A stretch of 47,742 nucleotides of DNA from an uncultured Pelagibacteraceae bacterium (lineage in GTDB: Bacteria > Pseudomonadota > Alphaproteobacteria > Pelagibacterales > Pelagibacteraceae). The notes beneath the pieces were generated by a model, which had not been told where the DNA came from, ran no database searches, and saw nothing but the letters and a program-made list of their open reading frames with translations. The stretch is taken from positions 1 to 47,742 of the forward strand of contig CACCID010000007.1 in NCBI GenBank assembly GCA_902545945.1. Reading direction: 5' to 3'. Position numbers and translations under genes: made by a program. The stretch's first letter is position 1; every line of letters starts with the position of its first letter. Of this stretch, positions 1-10,574 are shown in pieces.

Positions 1-181
1 CTTTCTTATTAAAATTAAATTCATAATCACTTTTTAAAACATTCAAAGTTTTTTTTGAATTAATTTCGTTTAAGATCTCTGAAAAATACTTTTTGTAATC
101 TTTAGAAAATTTTTGAGACAGCCTTTGATTTATATATTTCCTTTGAATATTATTTCTAAATACTAAATTTTTTTTTATCAC
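1..181 (-). CDS. Unidentified protein, N-terminal 60 residues only
   Basis: An open frame runs off the left edge of the window. The proposed GTG start overlaps the TGA stop of the DUF3035 lipoprotein gene (GTGA at 178-181), the type of stop-start overlap seen throughout this window, so translational coupling is likely. The visible part is hydrophilic and rich in Lys, Asn and Phe. It has no signal peptide or membrane segment. I do not recognise the family from 60 residues. Position suggests it is the last visible member of the ileS-lspA operon. Confidence 0.5.
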   Translation of the reverse strand, partial: MIKKNLVFRNNIQRKYINQRLSQKFSKDYKKYFSEILNEINSKKTLNVLKSDYEFNFNKK

Positions 182-489
182 TTTCGAATATTTCTTAAAA
201 TTGTTTTTTCAGTTGAGGTAGATGACGATGCTTTTGATGACCCTTTTTCTCTTGTATTTTTCAATATTTTTTTTATCTTATCTTCTTCTTCATTACTTTT
301 TTTTGTATTCGTATTTGGTTTAGGTATAACATCATAATCTGGAGGAAGAATTAATGGTTCTCTTTTTTTTACTAAAAATTCATCAGTTGAATTTACTTTT
401 TCATTTCTTAATACTTTCCCAGCTTCTTTAAATCCGCCGCAAGATACTAGAAAAATCAAAACAATAAGTAAAAAACTAAAATTTTTCAT
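178..489 (-). CDS. DUF3035-type lipoprotein
   Basis: A 103-residue lipoprotein of unknown function. Residues 4-16 are a hydrophobic signal, followed by a lipobox ending LVSC with Cys17 as the predicted lipidated residue. Around residues 37-52 it carries the stretch DEFLVKKREPLILPPDYD, which matches the conserved core of the DUF3035 family as I remember it (DEF..V..RAPL.LPPDY). The C-terminal half is a low-complexity Ser/Thr/Lys-rich tail, shorter than in larger alphaproteobacterial members. It lies 3 nt after lspA, the enzyme that would cleave its signal peptide, and this neighbourhood is common in Alphaproteobacteria. Envelope location is likely; the molecular function is unknown. Confidence 0.75.
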   Translation of the reverse strand: MKNFSFLLIVLIFLVSCGGFKEAGKVLRNEKVNSTDEFLVKKREPLILPPDYDVIPKPNTNTKKSNEEEDKIKKILKNTREKGSSKASSSTSTEKTILRNIRK

Positions 490-492
490 CCT

Positions 493-993
493 TTAATTCT
501 TTATGGTAAAACTTCTCATAATAAAAATTATAATTCCAATCGAAATAAATATATCTGCAACATTAAAAGTAAACCAGTGAAAGTTTAAATAGTGTATATC
601 TATAAAATCAGGTACTGCGTTGTAAACTAGCCTATCGTAAAAATTACCCAGGGCGCCTCCTATAATTGTAGAGTATATTAATTTGTCTATTTTCTCAGAA
701 ATTAGGCTCAAGTAAATTAGAATTATTATGACTGACCCGATGACTAATGTCATTAAATTATAAAGTACTGATGAGTCTACGCTCAAAAGACCAAAACCAA
801 TTCCAATATTCCAGACTAAATCAAAATTTATGTAATTATTAATAAAAATTACACTTTCATCATAATTATTAGTTATTTCAAATTTGGAAATTCTGTCTAA
901 AAAGAAAATTATTAGAATAATGATAAAATTAATTATATTTTCTTTTTTGAAAAAATGATTTTGTAATTCTTTAAAACTTTTTAAAAAGTTCAT
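493..993 (-). CDS. lspA: Lipoprotein signal peptidase (signal peptidase II)
   Basis: Inner-membrane aspartyl protease that cleaves the signal peptide of diacylglyceryl-modified prolipoproteins, after Lgt and before Lnt. The 166-residue length and four hydrophobic segments fit the family. Conserved blocks are visible: WNIGIGFG (61-68), GGALGNFYDR (112-121), VPDFID (127-132) and FNVAD (143-147). Asp129 and Asp147 correspond to the catalytic pair. The gene lies 1 nt after ileS, the usual ileS-lspA order, and just before a lipoprotein gene that would be one of its substrates. Confidence 0.95.
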   Translation of the reverse strand: MNFLKSFKELQNHFFKKENIINFIIILIIFFLDRISKFEITNNYDESVIFINNYINFDLVWNIGIGFGLLSVDSSVLYNLMTLVIGSVIIILIYLSLISEKIDKLIYSTIIGGALGNFYDRLVYNAVPDFIDIHYLNFHWFTFNVADIFISIGIIIFIMRSFTIKN

Positions 994-994
994 T

Positions 995-3718
995 TTATAT
1001 TAAATCAGAACACCTTTTGCATTTTTGCTCTAGAATTTTCCAACATCTCGGACATTTCTTCCCTTTTGCTTTATTTACCTCAATGATCATTTCTTCATTT
1101 TCTGAAAGAACTTTTTCCGCTTTAGATGTAATTAAGTATTCTGCTAAATCTAAATTTTCTAATATATCGAATTTATTTTTACTAACTCTTAATTTGACCT
1201 CTGCTTCTAGACTTGATCCAATCTCTTTGGATGATCTTTTTGCCTCTATCGCTATATTTGCCTCTTGTTTTATCTTAAATAATTGATCCCACTTTTCATT
1301 TAGTTTTGTATTTTCCCATTTTTTTGGGACGGTAACGAAATAATATTCATGAATGTTTTTTTCACCATTAGTAATTAAAGAATATATTTCATCTGTTGTA
1401 AAAACTAATATTGGTGCAAACCATTTCAGCAAGCTTTCTAAAATTATATTTAAAACTTTTACACAATTCTTTCTCCTTTTTGAATTTACACTATCACAAT
1501 AGAGAACATCTTTTCTTATATCAAAATAAAATGAAGAAAGATCAAGAGTACAAAAATTTAATAGTTCTTTATATAACTTATGAAAACTATAATTTTTCAA
1601 ATTAATTTCAACAGATTTGCTGATACGATAGATTTTATGTAATATATATTGTTCTAACTCATCAAGTTCTTTTAAGTCTAATTTTTCAAAATCTTGTTTT
1701 TCATATGTGTCTTTTAAATTCCCTAACATGAATCTAAAGGTGTTTCTAATTTTTCTGTAAGACTCAGCATGTTGTGATAAAATACTTTTATCAATTCTCA
1801 AATCTTCAGCATAATCGGAGGAAGCAACCCAAACTCTTAAAATATCTGCACCATAATTTTTTAAAATGTCATCAGGTGAAATAACATTTCCCATAGATTT
1901 TGACATTTTCATTCCTTTTCCATCTACAACAAAACCATGAGATAGAATACTCTCAAACGGTGCCTTTCCTCTTGTACCACAAGACTCAAGTAAAGATGAA
2001 TGAAACCAGCCTCTGTGTTGATCAGAACCTTCAAGATACATATCTGCTGGCCATTTTAGATCCTTTCTTTTTTCTAAAACAAAACTGTGTGTTGAACCAC
2101 TATCAAACCAAACTTCAACGATATCGCTTAGTTTTTCATAATCATTTGAATTGTGCTCCTCTCCTAAGAATACTTTAGGGTCATCTGTGAACCAACAATC
2201 TGAGCCTTGTTTCTCATAAATAGAAGCTATCCTATCAATTACTTTTTGATCTCGAAGAGGTTCTTTTGTTTTTTTATTTACAAAGATAGGTAATGGAACT
2301 CCCCAAACTCTTTGACGTGATACACACCAGTCTGGTCTACCTTCTACCATGGACAATAATCTATCTTTTCCTTTACTAGGATAAAAAATTGTATCATTAA
2401 TGGCATTAACAGCCTTTTTTCTTAGTTCATTTTTTTGCATTGAAATAAACCATTGGGGTGTTGCTCTGTAAATTAAAGGAGCTTTGGATCTCCAAGAATG
2501 CGGGTAGCTGTGATTAAGCTTATCATTCTTTAACAATTTATTTTGTTCTTTTAATTTTTCTATTACAACCGGATCTGCTTTAAATATATGAATGCTATTA
2601 AAGTGAGGAATTTCTTTTGTATAAAGTCCTGCATTATCTACAGTATAAAGAGAGGGTATGTTATTTTTTAAACATAAATTAAAGTCATCTGGGCCGTGAC
2701 TTGGAGCACAATGAACTATTCCAGTTCCTTGATCTAAGTTTACGAATTGAGCATCTAACATTGGAACATCGTAATCAAAATCTAATTTAAGAAATGGGTG
2801 GCTACAAATTGTTCCTTTAAAATCAGAACCTTTAAAAGTTTTCAATTCTTTAAATTTTTTAATGTCACATTCTTTAATAATTGTGTTAATCAAATTTTTT
2901 GCAACTATAATTTTTTTATCTTTAAAATGTTCAAGGTTATCAATCTCTAAAACTGAATATTCGATATTGCTATTAAAAGCTAATGCTCTATTAGCTGGTA
3001 TGGTCCAAGGTGTAGTTGTCCATATAATAACACTGGTGTCTTTAAGAAAATCTTTATTTGTCACTTTCACTTTAAAAGCAACATAAATAGTATTAGAGGT
3101 ATGATCTAAATATTCAACCTCTGCATCAGCCAAAGCTGTTTTTTCTACAGTTGACCAAAGAACAGGTTTAAAACCTTGATATAAACTTCCGTCTAAAAGA
3201 AACTTTCCTAACTCTCTAACTATTTGAGCTTCTGCCTCATAGCTCATTGTGGAATAATAATTGTCAAAATCTCCCACAACGCCTAAACGCTTAAATTCTT
3301 TAATATGAACATCTATCCAATTCTTTGCAAATTCTCTGCACTCTTGTCTGAAGTCTTTAATCGGAACTTCATCTTTATTTTTTTTCTTTTTTTTATATTG
3401 TTCCTCAATCTTCCACTCAATAGGTAATCCATGACAATCCCAACCTGGTACATAGATTGAATCTTTTCCATTCATTTGATGAAAACGGGTAATGATATCT
3501 TTTAAAATTTTATTTAGAGCAGTTCCCATATGGATGTGTCCATTTGCGTAAGGCGGTCCATCATGTAGAATAAATTTTTCTTTTCCTTTAGAGTTTTTTC
3601 TTAATTTCTCAAAGATCTTATTATTTTCCCACTTTTTTAAAATTTCTGGTTCCTTTGTTGGTAAACTAGCTTTCATTGAAAATGCTGTTTTAGGAAGCTG
3701 TAAAGTGTCTTTTGACAT
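995..3718 (-). CDS. ileS: Isoleucyl-tRNA synthetase
   Basis: Class I aminoacyl-tRNA synthetase that charges tRNA-Ile and edits mischarged valine. The protein has 907 residues, normal for bacterial IleRS. The HIGH-type motif is HIHMG (61-65) in the context LHDGPPYANG, and the KMSKS motif is at 604-608. The CP1 editing domain includes VIIWTTTPWTIPANRA. The C-terminus carries a Cys-rich zinc-binding segment, CPRCWKILEQKCKRC, which is typical of bacterial IleRS. It is the third gene of a tight minus-strand operon (HAD, ribF, ileS, lspA), with only 2 nt to ribF. Confidence 0.97.
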   Translation of the reverse strand: MSKDTLQLPKTAFSMKASLPTKEPEILKKWENNKIFEKLRKNSKGKEKFILHDGPPYANGHIHMGTALNKILKDIITRFHQMNGKDSIYVPGWDCHGLPIEWKIEEQYKKKKKNKDEVPIKDFRQECREFAKNWIDVHIKEFKRLGVVGDFDNYYSTMSYEAEAQIVRELGKFLLDGSLYQGFKPVLWSTVEKTALADAEVEYLDHTSNTIYVAFKVKVTNKDFLKDTSVIIWTTTPWTIPANRALAFNSNIEYSVLEIDNLEHFKDKKIIVAKNLINTIIKECDIKKFKELKTFKGSDFKGTICSHPFLKLDFDYDVPMLDAQFVNLDQGTGIVHCAPSHGPDDFNLCLKNNIPSLYTVDNAGLYTKEIPHFNSIHIFKADPVVIEKLKEQNKLLKNDKLNHSYPHSWRSKAPLIYRATPQWFISMQKNELRKKAVNAINDTIFYPSKGKDRLLSMVEGRPDWCVSRQRVWGVPLPIFVNKKTKEPLRDQKVIDRIASIYEKQGSDCWFTDDPKVFLGEEHNSNDYEKLSDIVEVWFDSGSTHSFVLEKRKDLKWPADMYLEGSDQHRGWFHSSLLESCGTRGKAPFESILSHGFVVDGKGMKMSKSMGNVISPDDILKNYGADILRVWVASSDYAEDLRIDKSILSQHAESYRKIRNTFRFMLGNLKDTYEKQDFEKLDLKELDELEQYILHKIYRISKSVEINLKNYSFHKLYKELLNFCTLDLSSFYFDIRKDVLYCDSVNSKRRKNCVKVLNIILESLLKWFAPILVFTTDEIYSLITNGEKNIHEYYFVTVPKKWENTKLNEKWDQLFKIKQEANIAIEAKRSSKEIGSSLEAEVKLRVSKNKFDILENLDLAEYLITSKAEKVLSENEEMIIEVNKAKGKKCPRCWKILEQKCKRCSDLI

Positions 3719-3720
3719 TT

Positions 3721-4635
3721 TTATTTTTTTGCTATTTTTATATCAGTTTTTATTTGTTTTTTTAAAATTTCAAAGTTCTTAAATTTTTTTTCAGCTCTAA
3801 TAAATTTTTTAAAACTTACATTAATTACTTTATTATATAAATTTTTATTAAATCCAAAGATATTTGTTTCTAATAATAATTTTTTTCCATTAAAAGTTGG
3901 TCTGTAACCTATATTTGCAATACCATTTTTATTAAAGTTTCTTCCTTTAACCTTTACTGCATAAACTCCTTTTTTAGGGATTACGTAACTATTCAACGTC
4001 AAGTTACAAGTTGGAAAACCTATTTTACGTCCTCTTTTTTCACCTTTTATAACTTTCCCTTCTACACACCAATTACGATCTAATAATTCATTTACTAAAT
4101 TTATATTTCCATCTCTAATTTTCTTTCTTATAAGTGATGAGGAAATTGTTTTGTAATTTTTTTTATAAGGACTTGTTATTATATTTTTATAATTAAATTG
4201 TTTTTCGAATTTTTTCAAAGTTCTTATATTACCTCGGCGTTTAAAACCAAATTTGAAGTTTCTACTTACATATAAATATCTACATTTTGTTTTCTTATAT
4301 ATAATTTCTTTAATAAATTTTTCTGCAGTTAGGGAAGAAAAACTTTTATTAAATTTTATTATTATTAAAAAATCTAATTTAAGTTTTCTAAGTTGTATTA
4401 TCTTTTGTTGGACTGAATTTATTCTATGATCTGTCTTTTTTTTATTAAAAAACATTACAGGAACTGGTTCAAAAGTCATCAAACCAAAAGGCAACTTATT
4501 TTTGTTTGCTTTTTGTTTTGCTTCATTGATAACTTTTCGGTGACCTAAATGTAGTCCATCAAAATTACCTATAGCGATGACTCCATGATAATGTTTTTTT
4601 CTTAAATTTGCACTATTATAAATTTTCATTACCAT
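3721..4635 (-). CDS. ribF: Bifunctional riboflavin kinase / FAD synthetase
   Basis: Converts riboflavin to FMN and then FAD. The N-terminal nucleotidyltransferase domain has GNFDGLHLGH (23-32) and the conserved SSSLIR segment (165-170). The C-terminal flavokinase domain has GRKIGFPTCNL (202-212) and a GVYAVKV strand. At 304 residues it is a full-length bacterial RibF. Two starts are possible: the ATG at 4635, or the ATG two codons later at 4629, which forms a TAATG overlap with the upstream stop. The second is attractive because this overlap type recurs in the window. It sits in the same operon as ileS, a common arrangement. Confidence 0.93.
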   Translation of the reverse strand: MVMKIYNSANLRKKHYHGVIAIGNFDGLHLGHRKVINEAKQKANKNKLPFGLMTFEPVPVMFFNKKKTDHRINSVQQKIIQLRKLKLDFLIIIKFNKSFSSLTAEKFIKEIIYKKTKCRYLYVSRNFKFGFKRRGNIRTLKKFEKQFNYKNIITSPYKKNYKTISSSLIRKKIRDGNINLVNELLDRNWCVEGKVIKGEKRGRKIGFPTCNLTLNSYVIPKKGVYAVKVKGRNFNKNGIANIGYRPTFNGKKLLLETNIFGFNKNLYNKVINVSFKKFIRAEKKFKNFEILKKQIKTDIKIAKK

Positions 4636-5435
4636 TTAAGTTCTCTTTGGAAAAAATTTGCTCTTACTTTATATTTTTTTAAGAGATTATCTAGTTGAGA
4701 AATATCTTTAAATTCTTCTCTATGAACACCCTCGGATATAAATATACAATCAATATTTAAATTATTTGCTCCTTTAATATCTGTTCTTAAATTATCACCA
4801 ATAGCTAAAACTTTCTCATTGGAATTGAAACACATTTTATAAACTTCTTCATACGGTTTTCCAAAATAAATTACTTCTCCTCCAAGATCTTCAAATACTT
4901 TTGCTACTGAGCCGGCACATAGTTCCTCAATATTTCCTCTATGCACAGTTAAATCCGGGTTAGTACATACTAATTTTTTAGTAATATGTTTCTCTAAAAA
5001 TTTTTTGTAATACTCTAAATCATTTTCATGTTTATCGAACAAACCTGTACATAAGATAAAATCACAGCTTTCAAGATCAGTTTTATTGTCTTTTACTTTT
5101 TCAAAAACAGACTCATCTCTTGGAGGTCCTAAATGAAAAAAAAACTTTCCAAATCTATTGTTATTTATTGCATGCATGGCTGCTTCTCCAGAGGTCATAA
5201 CATTTGTTAGAAATTTTCTATCCATTTTCATTTTTAATAAGAAATTGATTACTTTTGAGCTAGGTCTAGGCGCATTAGACAAAAATACGATTTTTTTTGA
5301 GTTATTTTTTAAATGTTCTATGGCTTCGATTGCTTTTGAATTTAGTATCACGCCATTATGTATTACCCCCCATAAATCAATTACAAAGGTTTCATAGTTT
5401 TTGTAAATATCAGATAAGTGATCTAACTCTTTCAA
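4629..5435 (-). CDS. HAD-superfamily class IIA hydrolase (TIGR01459 type)
   Basis: A 268-residue HAD phosphatase-like protein. Motif I is FVIDLWGVIHNG with nucleophile Asp20. The usual second Asp two residues on is Trp22, which I recall as characteristic of the TIGR01459 subgroup. Motif II is FLSNAPRPS (Ser53, Asn54), motif III includes FGKPYEE (Lys193), and motif IV is AIGDNLRTD (Asp214). The substrate is unknown. The start codon is TTG: no in-frame ATG exists between it and the groE promoter region. It is the first gene of the ribF-ileS-lspA operon and diverges from groES. Confidence 0.8.
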   Translation of the reverse strand: MKELDHLSDIYKNYETFVIDLWGVIHNGVILNSKAIEAIEHLKNNSKKIVFLSNAPRPSSKVINFLLKMKMDRKFLTNVMTSGEAAMHAINNNRFGKFFFHLGPPRDESVFEKVKDNKTDLESCDFILCTGLFDKHENDLEYYKKFLEKHITKKLVCTNPDLTVHRGNIEELCAGSVAKVFEDLGGEVIYFGKPYEEVYKMCFNSNEKVLAIGDNLRTDIKGANNLNIDCIFISEGVHREEFKDISQLDNLLKKYKVRANFFQRELKW

Positions 5436-5503
5436 TTTATTGATTCTTTCTTTTTTTGCACATAAAATATAGTATTTTTAGGTCTTTTTAATGATATTTA
5501 CCC

Positions 5504-5531
5504 CTTGAAATCTTATTAAAACAGACCATAT
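5504..5531 (+). promoter_or_regulatory. RpoH (sigma-32) type heat-shock promoter for groESL
   Basis: The -35 element CTTGAAA is at 5504-5510 and the -10 element CCATAT at 5526-5531. CTTG and CCATAT are 18 nt apart, as in alphaproteobacterial RpoH promoters. It lies about 35 nt before the groES start. I saw no CIRCE (HrcA) inverted repeat. Confidence 0.75.
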
Positions 5532-5566
5532 CAATACTACATAAAAATTTATAGGAGAAAATACTT

Positions 5567-5863
5567 ATGAAATTTAGACCGTTACACGATCGCGTGCTTA
5601 TTAAAGTTCTAGACAGCGAAGAAAAAACTGCTGGCGGGATTATCATACCTGATACAGCTAAAGAAAAACCGCAAGAGGGAGAAGTTGTTGCGGTAGGACC
5701 TGGTTCGAAAAATGAAGAGGGTAAAGTTGCTCCAATGGATGTTAAAGTTGGAGATATAGTTCTATTTGGTAAATGGTCAGGAACCGAAGTTAAAATTGAT
5801 GGGAAAGAATACAGCATTATGAAAGAGTCAGACATAATGGGAATTTCAAAAAGTAAAAAATAA
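5567..5863 (+). CDS. groES: Co-chaperonin GroES
   Basis: The 10-kDa lid of the GroEL chaperonin. The 98-residue length is standard. The N-terminus [13 protein letters not shown], the mobile loop around [17 protein letters not shown], and the ending [12 protein letters not shown] are classic GroES. A strong ribosome-binding site, AGGAG, lies at 5553-5557, 9 nt before the ATG. It is followed 18 nt later by groEL, forming the usual groESL operon. The RpoH-like promoter upstream indicates heat-shock induction. Confidence 0.98.
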   Translation: MKFRPLHDRVLIKVLDSEEKTAGGIIIPDTAKEKPQEGEVVAVGPGSKNEEGKVAPMDVKVGDIVLFGKWSGTEVKIDGKEYSIMKESDIMGISKSKK

Positions 5864-7540
<1,677 letters not shown>

Positions 7541-7546
7541 TTTAAC

Positions 7547-8224
7547 TTACCTAAAGATTTTAAAAAAAGGCTGCAATTTTGCAGCCTTTTTTTTTGCAAT
7601 TAACAAACATGCTTTAGAGCTAAGTATTAATCCGTCTTTAAGAACTCTAAGATTATTATCAGCCAAAGTTTTCCCTGTAGAAGTAATATCAGTGATTATT
7701 TCTGATGAACCTATAAAAGGATATGTTTCAGTAGCACCAAGACTAGGTATTAATTTGTATTGGGTAACTCCTTTTGAAATCAAAAAATCATTAGTTAAAT
7801 TTGGATACTTGGTTGCTACTCTCAACCTAGTATTTCTTTTTGTTCTTATATCAAATGATATTTCTTCAAGATCAGCAATTGTCTGCACATCTATCCAGTC
7901 ATCTGGCACAGCAATCACTAAGTTCGCATTTCCATAATCGAGTTTTTTTTGGATATTTATTTTATTTTGTAAATTTATTTCTGACTCTTTTAAAAGATCT
8001 AGACCAGATATACCGATATCTAGTGTTCCATCTCCTAATCTTTGAATAATTTCTTTAGCGTGTAAAAATATAATTTTAACGTTAGGTTTATTTTCGATAG
8101 TTCCAAAATAATTTCTTTCTTTTTCACTTTGAATAATTTTTAATCCTCTGTCGTTAAAAAAAGATATTGATTTTTCTTTTAATCGCCCTTTACTTGGCAA
8201 ACCTATGGTAATCAAATTTTTCAT
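7547..8224 (-). CDS. hisG: ATP phosphoribosyltransferase, short-form catalytic subunit
   Basis: First step of histidine biosynthesis: ATP + PRPP to phosphoribosyl-ATP. At 225 residues it is the short HisG form, which lacks the C-terminal regulatory domain and needs HisZ. Key segments are IGLPSKGRL (7-15), LGDGTLDIGISGLDLL (63-78) and the PRPP-binding loop DITSTGKTL (179-187). The start overlaps the hisZ stop (ATGA at 8221-8224), consistent with stoichiometric HisG-HisZ production. The last 15 or so codons (AKKKAAKLQPFFKIFR) are encoded by the terminator hairpin of the opposite-strand groEL gene. Confidence 0.95.
   Translation of the reverse strand: MKNLITIGLPSKGRLKEKSISFFNDRGLKIIQSEKERNYFGTIENKPNVKIIFLHAKEIIQRLGDGTLDIGISGLDLLKESEINLQNKINIQKKLDYGNANLVIAVPDDWIDVQTIADLEEISFDIRTKRNTRLRVATKYPNLTNDFLISKGVTQYKLIPSLGATETYPFIGSSEIITDITSTGKTLADNNLRVLKDGLILSSKACLLIAKKKAAKLQPFFKIFR
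7562..7595 (+). terminator. Rho-independent terminator of groESL, embedded in hisG
   Basis: Inverted repeat GGCTGCAA (7569-7576) and TTGCAGCC (7579-7586), followed by nine T on the plus strand. It is preceded by seven A at 7562-7568, so the element is potentially bidirectional. It lies wholly within the last codons of convergent hisG. Confidence 0.85.
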
Positions 8225-9258
8225 ATATTTTTTAAGTTTATTGCTGCACCAACGGCAGGAATACTCATTTTGGCTCCTAAACTTTTTAGCAAATCATCAT
8301 AACGACCACCTGAAGCTATTTCTTTTTTGCCCGAAAATACCTCAAACACTATTCCAGTATAATACTCAACATCTCTGCCAAAATTTGTAACAAAATTAAT
8401 ATCGTGATTAAGTTTTTTTAAATTTTGAATAGATTTTAAATTTTTGAATATATTTACTTTAACCTTATTTTTTTTTGCAAAATTTAACAGCTCATCATCT
8501 AGTTTTGAAAGTTTGCAATTTATTTTTAAAAAAGCCTTAATAATTTTTACAATTTCTTTACCGTCTGCAAATGATCTAGGATCTTTAATTTTTTTATCAA
8601 ATCTTTTTAGAATTTCTGATATTGACCTCCCAGCAATCACTTTTTCTTGATCAAATTTTTTCATTTCGTAAAATCTTTTCTTATCTGCATCAAAAGTTAC
8701 TGCATCAATATCTGTATTTTTTTCTAACCTTTTTAAGAGCTCTTCAAAGTAACCTGGTCTCCAAAAGTGTCTTATTAATCTTAACTTCCATCTTTCGGGC
8801 ATCTCAAGAGTATTAATCAAGCTCTTAAATAAACTTATATCACCTACTTTAATTTTAATTTTTTTCATTTTAATTTTTTTTGCTGAATTTAAAATTGTAC
8901 TGATTACCTTAAAATCATCTTTTATAAGATTTTTTGAACCAAGAATTTCGATGCCTAATTGGTCATTAATGAAATTTGCACCTTTACCCCCTGATCTTCT
9001 ATAAGCTTGACCAGAATAATAAATTTTCGAAGAAGTTTTTTTTTGTAAGAAACTTATACATGATGCAACTGTTAAGTCTGGCCTTAGACACATCGTTTTT
9101 CCGTCTTCCCTATTAAAAGTAAGCATTGAACTTCTAAATTTTTCTCCAGACCTTTCAATTATATAATCTGAGTCCAAGAGAACATCGGGTTCTAATAAAA
9201 CAAAACCATTACTCTTAAAGGTTTTAATTATTACTTCAGATAATTTTTTTGATTTCAT
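8221..9258 (-). CDS. hisZ: ATP phosphoribosyltransferase regulatory subunit (HisRS paralogue)
   Basis: A class II synthetase-like protein that binds histidine and activates short HisG. It has 345 residues and resembles a HisRS without the C-terminal anticodon-binding domain. Visible blocks are MCLRPDLTVASC, the divergent motif 2 region YYSGQAYRRSGGKG, NDQLGIEILG, YYTGIVFEVF and SGGRYDDLLKSLG. It is followed by hisG with a 4-nt overlap. Its start overlaps the end of hisS by 23 nt, so the synthetase and its regulatory paralogue are adjacent on one transcript. Confidence 0.9.
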   Translation of the reverse strand: MKSKKLSEVIIKTFKSNGFVLLEPDVLLDSDYIIERSGEKFRSSMLTFNREDGKTMCLRPDLTVASCISFLQKKTSSKIYYSGQAYRRSGGKGANFINDQLGIEILGSKNLIKDDFKVISTILNSAKKIKMKKIKIKVGDISLFKSLINTLEMPERWKLRLIRHFWRPGYFEELLKRLEKNTDIDAVTFDADKKRFYEMKKFDQEKVIAGRSISEILKRFDKKIKDPRSFADGKEIVKIIKAFLKINCKLSKLDDELLNFAKKNKVKVNIFKNLKSIQNLKKLNHDINFVTNFGRDVEYYTGIVFEVFSGKKEIASGGRYDDLLKSLGAKMSIPAVGAAINLKNI

Positions 9259-10570
9259 TAACTAATTCTTTTATTTCAATTGATTTTTCTTCACCTGAAC
9301 TTAAATTCCTCAAAGTCGGCTTTCCTGATTTAATTTCATTCTCGCCATATAAAATAACTGCTGGAGATTTTATTTTATTTGCATACTCCATTTGTTTTTT
9401 AAGTTTATTTTCTCCAGGATAAATTTCAGCGCTAATGCCAGCTCCTCTTAATATCTTTTGTACATTTATATAATCTTTCATCGAGTTTTTATCAAAAACA
9501 CAAATCACCACTGGTTTAGATTGTTTTAATTTAAATTCTTTTTTTTGCATCAAAGCATAAACTAAACGATCTAAACCAATTGATATCCCTGTAGCAGGAG
9601 CATCATAATTTCCAAAATTGTTTACAAGATTATCATATCTTCCACCGCCTCCTATGGATCCAAATTGAATAACTTGCCCTTTATTGTTTGTTACATCAAA
9701 TTTTAAATTCACTTCAAAAATTGCGCCCGTATAATATTCTAATCCCCGTATAACTGATGGGTCGAATTCAAAATTATTAAAATTATAATCCCTGAAAATT
9801 TTTAATATCTCGGCTAAATCTTTTGTTTCGGGTGAGTTTTTTTTAAGTGTTTTTTCTACGATTTTTATATCTTCAAGCTTTAAATTTGCTCCTTTTGTAA
9901 AATCGCCTGATTTATCTGTTCTTCCTTCACCTAATAACTCTTTAACTCCATTCCAACCAAGTCTATCAATTTTATCTAGAGCCCTCAAAATATTAAGCTT
10001 TTGTTGATTATCTGTAATATTTATTTTTTTAAATAATTCTTCAGTGATTTCCCTTGATGAAATTTTGATTATATATTCTGATTTCGTTAGTCCGCACTTT
10101 TCAAGAATTTCTGAAATCATGACACACAATTCTGCATCTGCCTGTAAACTTTTTGTCCCAACATAATCTGCATCAAATTGTAAAAACTCTCTAAACCTGC
10201 CAGGTCCCGGCTTTTCATTTCTCCAAACCGTGCCTAGTTGATATCTTTTAAATGGTTTAGGAATTTCTAAATAATTTTTTGCAACATATCTAGCTAGTGG
10301 TGCTGTAAGATCGTATCTCAAAGATAACCATTTGTTTTCATCTTTAAATGAAAAAACACCCTCGTCTGGTCTTTCTTTATCAGGTAAAAATTTTCCAATA
10401 CTGTCTGAATACTCAAAACTAGGAGTTTCGAGATATTGAAAGCCGTATTTAATCATAACCTCTTTAATGTTTGAAATTATGAAATCTCTTACGAGTAATT
10501 CTTTTTCTTGTCTGTCTACAAAACCTAATGGAAGCTCTTTAGAAGGTTTGTTGTTTTTCTCTTTTGTCAT
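9236..10570 (-). CDS. hisS: Histidyl-tRNA synthetase
   Basis: Charges tRNA-His. The open frame extends upstream through the tRNA-His gene to 10636, but that segment simply translates the tRNA. I place the start at the ATG at 10570 (MTKEKNN), giving 444 residues and starting 4 nt after the tRNA CCA end. Catalytic blocks are LRYDLTAPLARYV, motif 2 region GTVWRNEKPGPGRFREF, LQFDADYVG, RGLEYYTGAIFEV and GGGRYDNLV. The motif 2 sequence differs from the E. coli type (HERPQKGRYRQFHQ) and looks like the divergent HisRS described from some Alphaproteobacteria, which matches the unusual tRNA-His next to it. Confidence 0.93.
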   Translation of the reverse strand: MTKEKNNKPSKELPLGFVDRQEKELLVRDFIISNIKEVMIKYGFQYLETPSFEYSDSIGKFLPDKERPDEGVFSFKDENKWLSLRYDLTAPLARYVAKNYLEIPKPFKRYQLGTVWRNEKPGPGRFREFLQFDADYVGTKSLQADAELCVMISEILEKCGLTKSEYIIKISSREITEELFKKINITDNQQKLNILRALDKIDRLGWNGVKELLGEGRTDKSGDFTKGANLKLEDIKIVEKTLKKNSPETKDLAEILKIFRDYNFNNFEFDPSVIRGLEYYTGAIFEVNLKFDVTNNKGQVIQFGSIGGGGRYDNLVNNFGNYDAPATGISIGLDRLVYALMQKKEFKLKQSKPVVICVFDKNSMKDYINVQKILRGAGISAEIYPGENKLKKQMEYANKIKSPAVILYGENEIKSGKPTLRNLSSGEEKSIEIKELVNEIKKII

Positions 10571-10574
10571 TGTT

